Shown here piece by piece: positions 10,425-21,100 of a stretch of 64,000 nucleotides of DNA; position 1 is the first letter of the stretch, and each line of letters opens with the position of its first letter. This stretch comes from Trichomonas vaginalis G3. Lineage: Eukaryota; Parabasalia; Trichomonadida; Trichomonadidae. The notes under the pieces were generated by a model that had not been told where the DNA came from, searched no databases, and saw nothing but the letters and a program-made list of their open reading frames with translations. The stretch is taken from NCBI RefSeq assembly GCF_026262505.1, contig NC_067203.1, positions 8,742,001-8,806,000 of the forward strand. The letters are read 5' to 3'. The position numbers and the translations under genes were made by a program.

Positions 10425-12466
10425 ATGAAAAGTGACAAATTTGGGCTTTTTTTCTAGGGTTATATGATCTCTTCCTTTATGCTCAATACGACAGAAATGA
10501 AAGAATGAATTTGTACTCCCTAATTGATTACTACAATCTGTATCTATCTTTAACATAGAATTAGCTGCATTGTGATTTATACTCCAGAATTATTCAATTT
10601 AAGATCAACCTCGTAAATTTTAATCATATTGCACCAATACTCCTACGTTGAGATAAGAACATGATTATACATACCAAAGCCCCATATTAAAAATCAAAAT
10701 TTAGCACCTCCATTATGCAACCACATTATTCGTCGCAAATAAGTATATTTACGCATATTATGATGCATATTCACACAACTCGTATACATGAAAAGTTATT
10801 AAAATCAGACAAAATTATTGCAATAAGGAAAAAAAAACAACTTTATTATATATGTTAGTAATGAATTACAAATATTTCTACAAAGAATGCTCAATACTTC
10901 ATATAATCTTCGAATATTTCTTATTACAAGTTAATACATTTTGACTCGAACATGATAAACAAAAGCGACACGCTGATTACTACATTTATGAAAATATAGT
11001 ACGTTTCCATTCATCTGTTTACTTGTTTTTGTTGGAATAAAATCATTTTTTTTTTCTTTCATGAAATAAGAATTTTGCTGCGAAAGCAATATCTCTAACA
11101 ATAATTAATACATTACGTCAACTCTGGAATGAGTATTTATCAAATATGATATCAAAATCAAAAATTAGTTGTTTTTTATGAGTAAAAACGATGTAAATTG
11201 ATTATTGTATTTGACTAATTATCAAATACTTTGATTTTCCAAATTTTTTTCGAAATTGATTTTTTCATGTGAAAATTCAAATTGTTTAATTTCATTTTTG
11301 AAATTTTGAATTTTTTTTGGAATTTTGAGTTGATCAATTCAGCAGAATTGATAATGCTATTGCTTTAGGGCATACCACAAGGTGATGAATAAAAGGTGAA
11401 CATTAACAAATTATTTTAAATCACAAATATCATCCTCATCAACTTTAATTCTAAAAAGAACTGTACTGAATTATGAAAATGCATGATTTACATTATTAAA
11501 ATCTTTGAATGAAAATAGTACAAGATAAGTTTTTATTCATTTTTAATTAGATTTAAACGAAAAACTACTCCATATTAAAATTTAAGTCGAGAAATCGTAT
11601 TTTGTTCTTATTTGTTAGCATTTTGTAGACATTCTAATCTTGAATTAATTTGTTACATGATATTATTAACAAATTTAACTGAAAAAATATGTTAATATGG
11701 AATAAACCATGATTATATAAGCTATCAATGCTATATATACATATGTAAAAGATTCATATTAACTCAATTAACAAAAATGATAGATTTTCATAAAGGTTCA
11801 ATCTAGGTTCGTCCGAAAATTTTGATTTTTATATAGAAGACATAGTTTCATATACATAATTAAATTTTCAAACAAATTTGATCATACCATTTATTAAGCA
11901 GGATAGTATATTAATTACTATCAGTATAAAAATATAAAAATGATTATATTTAATTATTGCATAATTTAGTCAAAGAGTTATAAGCCTCAAGTGATTGTTA
12001 TCACCTTCAATGCACGTATACTTTATTGATTCATAGATATTTAATCTATGTTTGACATGTTGTTGTCGTCATTCGTTTTGTTCCCATTCTTCCTAAGTTA
12101 GAATTAGAGAATACACCATCCACATCATCTAATTTGGTCCTCAGCGATAGATTGGTTTATTTTGGAGGAGTCCCATCAGACAGTTTTCGAGCACCAAATA
12201 TCAAATTTTAATGTATACAAATCTTTAGTGATTTATCTCTTTTATGATGAGTAAAAGGTTTCTGCTCATCAACATTTGATTTCCGACATATATGATTTCT
12301 AATTGCAATTATTTACTTTCTTTTTATAATCTAACTCTGTGACTCATACCATAAATTAATTATTGGAAAGTGTCAATATGTTTGGCACAACGCATGGCGG
12401 AAGATACCAAACCATGCAGGGAATATGATACGTTTAAGATTTCCGAACTTTTTTTCCAAAAATTTT

Positions 12467-12483
12467 CTATCGTTGCCCTACCT
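12467..12483. repeat. 17-bp inverted repeat, right inner copy (partner 9083-9099)
   Basis: Exact reverse complement of 9083-9099. A related 'CTATCGTTG' string also follows the outer left repeat at 8925-8933, so the three sites may share an ancestral terminus. Confidence 0.5.
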
Positions 12484-12591
12484 TTATCAAAATATTTTGA
12501 TTGAAAAATAATATATTATTTATCAGATATAGAATGGATTTTTTCAAATTTAAAAATTCTGAAAAATAAACAGTTTTGTAAAGTAAAAAAA

Positions 12592-13572
12592 ATGAAAGAA
12601 AACTCGAGACCTCATATTCCAAATGAATGGGTAAGATATATGTATGAAAAACTTGAAAGTGGTGAGTTAACATACGCAACAGTTTTGAAAAAAGTTCCAT
12701 ATTCTTATCAAAATGTTACAATTTTCAAACAAATTTCAAGAAATACTCTCAAAAAAGCATTCAAAGAAATCGGTGGTACACCAAAAATTAAAAGTGGTCC
12801 TCCACAAGAGGAATTAACTCCAGAATTAATTTTGAAGGTTCAGAATTCTTATGAAAATTACAAATGTGGAGTTCAAAAATTGTATTGGACTCTCAATATG
12901 AATCCAAAACAATTTCAAATCAGTTACAATGCAGTTATTAAGGCAGCAAAATTTCTGGGAATTTACAAAGAAAAAGATAAAAGTAATCCAAAAGCATATT
13001 ATGTGGATTATGAAGCAATTCTTCCAAATACAATCTGGCATGTGGATATTCATTTTTTGAAAGAACCAGAAACTTTACCGGTTTATGGAATAATTGATGA
13101 CAAAAGTCGTTATTTGTTAGCATTGAAATTGCTTCGTAACAAAAGTTCAACAGAAACTTCAAAAGTGGCAATTGCAACAGTTCAAAAATATGGAGCACCT
13201 TTCTGTTTCTGGTCAGATAACGGTAAAGAAAATGAGGGAGAGTTCACAAAATTTTTGAGTACTTATGACATTCAAATCAGAAAATCAGCTCCATACATGC
13301 CACGTCAAAATGGCAAAATTGAACGCCTCTGGCCATCACTGGACAAAAATGCTCCAAAGTCTTCAGAATTTGAGAGCATCAATCAGGAATTGGAAGAATT
13401 CAGGAAAAAATACAATGACATGCCACATGGCGCTCATCCAAAAATTGGAGTTCGACCATACACTCCAAGAGAGGTTTACAACAAATTTAAGAAATGGACC
13501 AAGGATGATAAACCGCTCTGGAAAAAATGTGTTAATAAGCAGTGGGAAGTTGAAGAGATTCCAAACTATTGA
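12592..13572 (+). CDS. DDE (rve) integrase core, Maverick/Polinton-like or orphan element integrase
   Basis: A single open frame of 326 codons. Residues ~145-270 form a retroviral-type integrase catalytic core with the DDE triad visible: D in 'WHVDIHF', D in 'FWSDNGKENEG', E in 'RQNGKIERLW'. The 'SAPYMPRQNGKIER' string is typical of the family. An N-terminal helical region of ~110 residues ('NTLKKAFKEIGGTP') may bind DNA. No polymerase, protease, capsid or other element gene is present beside it, so it is either the relic of a larger virus-like element or a captured orphan gene. The ORF itself looks whole. It lies inside the 8889-14779 inverted-repeat pair. Assignment to Polinton/Maverick rests on the abundance of such integrases in trichomonads, not on a search. 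Confidence 0.75.
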   Translation: MKENSRPHIPNEWVRYMYEKLESGELTYATVLKKVPYSYQNVTIFKQISRNTLKKAFKEIGGTPKIKSGPPQEELTPELILKVQNSYENYKCGVQKLYWTLNMNPKQFQISYNAVIKAAKFLGIYKEKDKSNPKAYYVDYEAILPNTIWHVDIHFLKEPETLPVYGIIDDKSRYLLALKLLRNKSSTETSKVAIATVQKYGAPFCFWSDNGKENEGEFTKFLSTYDIQIRKSAPYMPRQNGKIERLWPSLDKNAPKSSEFESINQELEEFRKKYNDMPHGAHPKIGVRPYTPREVYNKFKKWTKDDKPLWKKCVNKQWEVEEIPNY

Positions 13573-13938
13573 AATATTCTATATTTTTTCAAAAATTCTC
13601 ATTCAAATTTGAATTTGGTTTTCAAAATTATGAATAAACATTATTTTTATTAAACTTGATTTTTAGCTCTAAAGAATCAAAAGAATTTAGCGAGAAAGAA
13701 TATGCAGCTCACATAGGGGTAGATAAAGATATATCTCGAAAAAAATTGAATTTATTGTAAAGAATGAAGAAGTTCATTTTAAGATTGAGTTGATTTTCAA
13801 CCAAAACGAGAGAGCATGCAGGCAAATGAAATTCGAAAAGTGAAAGGAATGACATATGCAAAAGAAAAGATTCAAATAACGCAAGCGAAATATAGATCAG
13901 TTAAAATCACAATAAAATTTCGATCTTTTCTACAGGGA

Positions 13939-14364
13939 ACTAAAGGCTATGAGGCACTAATATATAATCAGTGCCTCATAGCCTTTAGTTTTTATTAAAA
14001 CGAGAAAACTTGTTCGCAATGAAAATTGCGAACAAGTTTTCTCACTTCAGCGAGGGAATTGTTCCTTATGATGCATACATTATAAATATATACATCATAA
14101 GGAACAATTCCCTCTAGATAGCTGGGAAACTTTCTCTAAATAACTTATCATTTGGAGAAAGTTTCCCAGCTATCTACTGGGAACTAAAGGCTATGAGGCA
14201 CTAATATATAATCAGTGCCTCATAGCCTTTAGTTTGTTATTAAAAACGAGAAAACTTGTTCGAAATGATAAACAATTGCGAACAAGTTTTCTCACTTCAG
14301 CGAGGGAATTGTTCCTTATGATGCATACATTATAAATATATACATCATAAGGAACAATTCCCTC
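13939..14364. repeat. tandem array of seven perfect or near-perfect hairpins (two units)
   Basis: Unit 1 has four consecutive stem-loops: A 13939-13989 (19-bp stem, 13-nt loop), B 14002-14043 (19-bp stem, GAAA tetraloop), C 14052-14114 (22-bp stem, 19-nt loop), D 14115-14176 (22-bp stem, 18-nt loop). Unit 2, offset by 244-250 nt, repeats A (14183-14233), B (14248-14293, stem kept at 15 bp, loop changed) and C (14302-14364). It then has only a fragment of D's left arm (from 14365). Stems are unrelated to one another in sequence, and spacers between them are 0-15 nt. No ORF spans the array. I know of no established element family with this organisation. Confidence 0.85.
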
Positions 14365-14383
14365 TAGATAGCTAGGAAACCCT

Positions 14384-15125
14384 AAATTAACTATTAATCT
14401 TTGAGATATTTTTTATTGAGGTTAATACGTTTTTCTAAATAATTAAAATGTAAAATTTTGATTATGAAGTCATCTCTAATATTTTGGCTCTTTAATATAT
14501 TTGAATCATGATCTTTGAGAAGAGTTCTCAAAAGTATTCACAAAAGCTATTTTTCCTTGAAATTTAAAAATCCTGTTTATCATATATTACCAAATTCAAT
14601 TCCCTACATATTTCAAAATATTCTATGAACATTTCAATTTTGGAAAAAAACATATTTTTTCAAATATATTTATTATCATATTTCTAATAATATTTCCTAA
14701 AGCGTCACTTTTTACTTCCTCGACGATTATTTCCCTCTCAAAAAATTCAATAGCTTACATTTTGACAGAACTTAATATGTAACATTTTAACAGCATTAGG
14801 GTGTTGGAAAATTTATTTCCTATGGGGATTGAAAAAACTGTTTATTTATCTTTACACATTCTCACAAAATTTGAAAGGAATTGTGAGTAGAAAAGGATTC
14901 ATTTTTAAACGACAGATTTTATAATAAAAAATTTCAATTTATAGTTTATCAGGATCTATCTAGTACAATTTTTGATCGGTCAAATTATCATCAAAATTGA
15001 AACGAAATAAAGTTCCGCTATCTTTCAATTTTTTTAATCGCTTTTTGTTGAAAATACACTATTTTATCTCCATAAATATTGTAAAATTTTTATAATTGAA
15101 GTGAATATTAAAAAATTTTTTATAG
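14384..15125. other. AT-rich leader region of TOR
   Basis: Contains the right outer inverted repeat (14744-14779). Otherwise I see no ORF, RNA gene or hairpin. The TOR promoter presumably lies in the last few hundred bases. Confidence 0.45.
14744..14779. repeat. 36-bp inverted repeat, right copy (partner 8889-8924)
   Basis: Reverse complement of 8889-8924 with a single mismatch. Closes the 5.9-kb interval that holds the integrase ORF and hairpin array. Confidence 0.6.
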
Positions 15126-18100
15126 ATGAATTTGTCGAGCTATTCTCTCCCTAATACATATGAAGAGATGAAAAAGCAATACGACAAATATTATTTTGAA
15201 TTCTACCACGAAATGGTGCGCATGAGTAATATATCTCTTACCGAATACATCGAAAAATATTTACAATTAGTAGAGAGTCTAGCCAAATCATCCAAACCAG
15301 AAGATGCATTTAGAACAGCAATAGCAATTAATTCGCTTCACTCGTTCGGGTACAATAATTTTACCGTTTTATCAAATTTATTTGACAGAATTATACCTCA
15401 AAAGGAAATTGAACTTGTCAAATTTACAAGTTGGGTCGCAGGAAATTTAATTCATCATCCAAATTTAGAACAATCTCATTACGTTTCTCATTTAATCAAT
15501 CGTTTAATCGGCTGGCTTCATTCTCACGGCCGCAGAGAACGCCATCTTGCTGCAGCATGGATGATCTACGAATTATCCGATAATGCTGGCAGTAGCGTCG
15601 TAATTTACCTTTCTTCTATCTTATCTGCTTCAAATATACTACTTGTTCATCAATCAACACGTGTTTCAGATGCAACTATTGCCGCATATTCAGCATTTAC
15701 TACAGCAGTACTTCGTTATCGCAGATCGGAACTTCTGAACTATTTAGAAGTATTAAGCAAGCTCTCATTATCATTACTAACATTAAATGATCCTGCCAAA
15801 CAAAATGCCGCTATCAGATTACTTACATGCTTGATCGTTCAAGTAAATGATTACTTTACTCCTTTTATTCAAAATTTATGCGGACAAATCGAATATATTT
15901 ACGAAACATCAACACCTCTTGTACAATCGAACTGCTTATGCCTTGAATCATCCATTTCTTACGCAGATTCTGCACAATTTATGGATTATTTCGGAGATAA
16001 CTACTTCACTCACGTCAAAGAGATGATTCTTGAATTTACTACAGAGCTAACGAACTCATTAATCCAACTTTCGAAGTTTGTTCCCGATTTTGTTTTGGAT
16101 AATATGGAATCAATCAAAGAAATCGCCAATTCTTTAGTAAATCACGAGATGTATTCAGAAGCCTTTAGTTTACTTTCATATTTCCTTCAATTTGACCCTG
16201 ATTCTTTCGTTCCATTTGATTCATCTTTGGCACACAAGCTTGTACAAGCTCCATTATCCATTAATTACAGAGATTTCTTCCTTGTCCTTACATCCCTCGA
16301 CGACATCTTCCCAGATTACATTCTAAATTCCCTATTTGGAAAACTCCAAAAAGAATTAACGACAGAAACCCCATTATTCAGTCTCCAACTTATTGCAAAC
16401 ATGCCATCAGAGTACTTCCCACCAGATAACCAGCTTTTAATGATGGTTCTTCCATTTACGACATCAAGATCCGTATCTATCCGAAAAACCGCTCCGAAAG
16501 CCATTTTTAACATTCTCCAATCGAACGAAAGCATCTCAGCACAATCGATTGTCCTCCAGGAACTACAAAGAGCGATGTCAGACCTCGATTTAAGTGTCAG
16601 ATGCGCAGTTTTAGAGAGTATCGCCGAATCCTGTCTCGAAGAACTTGCTACACCCAAAGCATTGGAGATGTTGAAGGTTTTCGTGAATGATGATGCTTAT
16701 TCCGTTCGAATTGAAACAATTAAAATTCTTGGAAATTTAATTGAAATCAATCCTATGACAGTTACGGGAATAATTAGGCAATGCATCATCGACTACTTCT
16801 ACGCACTCAAGAATATCACATCCATCAGACAAAGAGGAAGAATCGGTCGTTTATTACCTCATATTTTCAGAGCCGGTCAAAAATTTATCAAAGTTTACAC
16901 GGATATATTTTTGGAAGTATTTTTTGATGTCATGAGTCAAAACAATGTTGAAGAAGAAAGTCCGTACATCAATTTCATTGAAGAGAATAATGATGTTACA
17001 TTAAAAATAGGATTGATTGAATCTTTGCCATTATTTGCTGTAAACGACAAAGATAAAATTGAAAACAACATTGAACAGATTGTTAATGACTTATGTAGTT
17101 ATCTACAATTATCTATGCCAAGAGCATTGATTCTTGCTGTTCTTCGTTGTTTGTTTGACTTGTTGACACCTCCTGCCGCTTCTGTAGCTGTTAGATCAAC
17201 GTGTGCAACAATTTTTAATGCTTGTTCTGCATTGTTGTATATAACTGTTTCAAGAAAAACACGTATAGCAATATTGAGAGTTTTCGGTGCAATAGGTGTT
17301 TTGGATTTGCATCCAACTAATCCACCAATAACAACACCTCTTCCTGATAACATCGATGAAGATCTCGCAAGAAAATTCTTCCAGCCAAGTAGAGATTCTG
17401 ACACCGAAATTGATGAATCATATTTATTGGATAAAAGAAAGGAAGAAATATATATTGGTCATTACGTTATGATGTCATTAGTTAATATATTAATGGACAT
17501 CTCACAAAAGGATTATCACGCAATTGCAAGTGAAGCAATTGTCAAAGTAATACAACCACAAAAATTGTGGATGCTTCCTTTGATTGATTATTTCGCAAAC
17601 CAACTTTTGAATTTATTGAATACTTCTAAGGATGATGACACGAAAAGTAGATATGTAGAGATATTGATACCTTTCATTTATAAGGCGGGAAATGTCATTG
17701 TTCATTTTGTTCCTCAGATATTTAATTTTGTATTGAATAATGTTCAAAAGAAAAGATATCTTAGTTTGCAGCAAATCAAGATTATTTTAGCTTTGGTTGT
17801 TTCAATTCGTGATGCTTTTACTCCTATTTCTCATTCTTTGTTTTGTTTGTTAATAGAAAGTATGGATAATTCTAAGACAAGTGATTTGGAATCTGCTTTA
17901 TTAATACTCCAAATCTTTGAACAATTGAATCCTTATACTTTCGACCAAGCGAATTTAATTGTTAATCAAGTTTGCGATGCAATTATTTGTGATAAAACAA
18001 TTCCTGAAGTTGTTGTTGCTTCTTTAAAGGTTTTGTCGAGTTTCGCTCCGACACATAACTTAATGCCGTTTATAGGAATGATCTTAAGATCAATGAGAAC

Positions 18101-21100
18101 AAGTATTTTCTCTGAAAATCAGGCAATTAAAGCCGCTGGTATTGAAATGATGACGGTTTTTGTCAAATCTTATGGCAAACCGTTTTTATTCAGTGCTTCT
18201 CCGATCATGACGCAAATGATGGCTAAGAAACTGACATCCGATGAATTTATAAGTGTTGTTACATCAGTAGAAGTTGGGACATATAATGTAACAACTCCTG
18301 TTCCACAAAAACCGAATGTTGTTCCTTTGGACAATTCTAATTCAGGATTTTCATTTAATGAAGATTTAATTATGCAAAAATTGTCAAATCCAAGTTTTGG
18401 CGAAGAAAGCTATTTAAGACAATGGTTGATTAATTTAACAAGATTAATGATATCAACGAATCCTAAATTAGTCATTAGAGAATGCACAAGTATTTCTCAA
18501 TCTTCTGAAACTTTCACTTTAAGTATGTTTAACATTGTGTTTTTGACAGTTTGGGATGAATTGTCAAAAGATGGAAAAGAGATGATGGCGAAAACTATCT
18601 TAGCTATTTTAGAATCGAAAGAAACATATGAACAAGTAGGAAGAATTCTTTTAACTTTGTTAGTTTTCATGCATAAGATTCAAAAAGATATTCCTATTTC
18701 TAAACAAAGTGTTGTTAATGCGTCAATGAAATATGGTTATTATTCATTTGCCTTGAAACTCCAAGAAGAATTATATAAACCAACAGATAAAAAAGCTCTT
18801 GAAAAGATAATAAATATATATTTGGAGTTGGGACAAAGACCAAATGCATTGGCAATTTACAACATGTGTAAAACAACTTTGAAAGATCCTGTAATTTTAA
18901 CAAAATTGCAGTTGTATGATCAATCTGTTGAATACTTGAAAAACAAGTTTAGATCTAAATCAAAAGATCCTAATACTTTTATTTCTTTGATAGAAAGTTA
19001 CTGTGGATTGAATCAATGGAAATCAGTAATTGATTTCACAGATGAATTCGAGAAACAGCAAAGATCTATTAAGACACAATCATCTCCTCTTTTGGCAGAA
19101 GCAGCTCTTCATCTTGGAAAATGGGATATGTTGGAGCAATTCTTGGAATTCTCTCCTGAAGACAATTTCCATTGCAACATAATGATTGCACTCCATGGAT
19201 TACATACTTATTTGGGAGAAAGATCTCCTGAACAATACCAAAAGATTTCAAGTTGTATTGATCATGGATTTTCTTTAATTGCCTCTAGACCTTTCTCTTT
19301 TTGGGCTGAGCATCAAAAAGTTCATAAAGAAATCGTTCTTCAAGCGCAAAAATTAGTTGAAATCGAAGAAATGATGAAATACATGAATTCAACTGATAAA
19401 ATTGCGTTCGAAAAGAACTGGGCACAAAGATTAGTTACTGCGCCAAGAAACTTCCACATTTGGTTCGAATTAATTTCAAATAGAGTTTGTATAACAAAAA
19501 CTCGTGATGAAAACTTGATTAAATTCTTTTTACTCAAAAGTCCTGAACATAATGCTCAAATCCACATGAATACATTTAATATTTTGTTCCCAGAATACAA
19601 TGAAAGATCAGCACCTTTCGTTGATAGATTGTGCAACATCATTGCTAGATATAACTGTGGAGAAAAAGAGAAAGCAATACAAATGATCTCAGAAATGCTT
19701 CCACAAACAAAAGATACATTAAGATGCCAATGTTTGTATCTTTATTCAAGTTGGTTGATAGAAACAAAAGATTCATTTGATTCTTTGTTAACTGCGTACC
19801 AAAGCCTCGGAGAAGCAGCGAAACTCACTGGAAACAACAAGATACAAAGAAGATTGTCAAGTGAAAACGAACATTCATCGAGAAGAATCTCTAGAGTTAC
19901 TTCTTCTTTCACAGAATATACTTTTACTCAATCAACATTTTTGAATTTGACATCGAATGTAATGAGAGCGGAAGTGCTTCGAAAATGGGCTTTCGTTGCA
20001 GCTGAACTCATTGAAAATGGTCAAAACAATGTCGATAGTTACGTGACAACAGCAATTTCTTGTTTAACAGAATGCGTAAACCAAGACGCTTCTTTCCCTG
20101 ACGTTGTCCAACTTTTGAACATTTTCTTTGATCACGCTGATCATCCTGATGTTTTCTCTAAAACATCTGAGTCGATTGAGAATTTGCCTCCTCAATTATT
20201 GTTGAAGAGTACATTGCAATTGCTTGTACAACTTTCTCATCCATCGAGAGATGTCGCGAATTTTGTTCATGACATCATTTTCAAGATGTTGAAACAACAT
20301 TACCATGCAATTATTTTTTCGATCATTGTCATGGAAGAATCATCAAATGAAAGGAGATGCAGAGTTGCCTCCAATCTTTTCCAAGAATTCCAAGCAGCAA
20401 TGCCTCAAGAAGCATCAGAAGTCATCCTAATAAGAGATGCTTTGTTGAGAGTCAGTGTTACATGGTATGATTGGTTAAGACAATTTGTTTTGGACATAAA
20501 AGACGCAATTTCCGATGGAAGATGGAATGATATCGTTGAATCTATTGATGACATTGTTCAAACAACTAAAACACCAACGTGTTTGCTAGAAGAAGTTGTT
20601 AAACAACAATTCGCAAACGAGTTGAGCCAAGCTGAACATTTGTTGGAAACATTTACTCCTTCGAGTCATTTCCACATGAATTCCTTGATTTCTTGGAGAA
20701 ATTCCTTCGAATCGGCACTTGCAATTGCATGCAGAGATATCAAATACATCGAGTTGCAATCGATATCCCAAGAACTCTGCCAGATAACTCACTTCAAACT
20801 CGCTGTCCCTGGTACTTATAAACCCGAAAAAGAGATAATAAGAATCCAATATTTCATCGAACAATTAATGATTTACGACACGAAACAACAGCCGAAATCA
20901 TTAGTTATCAAAGGTGAAGATGGATCAATGTATCAGTATCTACTTAAAGGACACGAAGACTTGAGATTGGATGAAAGAGTTATGCAGTTCTTCAGATTGG
21001 TCAATTCAATTTTGAAGAAAGAATGTGTGATGAAAGATTTATTGCTCCACACGATGTCTGTTATTCCGATTTCTTCAACGAATGGATTAGTTCAATGGGT

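Larger units (their letters stand above)
8441..12591. other. 4.1-kb gene-poor accessory region
   Basis: Very AT-rich DNA without a convincing gene. It holds the left members of two nested inverted-repeat pairs (8889-8924 and 9083-9099), the right member of the inner pair (12467-12483), a perfect 15-bp hairpin (9904-9952), a GC-rich hairpin (10379-10424) and a weak 89-codon ORF (10103-10372). It looks like degraded mobile-element DNA rather than a promoter region. Confidence 0.6.

Noticed and set aside
8441-12591. tRNA or other structural RNA genes
   Set aside because: I scanned for T-loop GGTTCGA-type strings with matching acceptor stems and found none here or elsewhere; a tRNAscan or Rfam run would settle it.
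13939-14364. CRISPR array
   Set aside because: The repeats are inverted within themselves, unequal in sequence and without unique spacers, and the host is a eukaryote.
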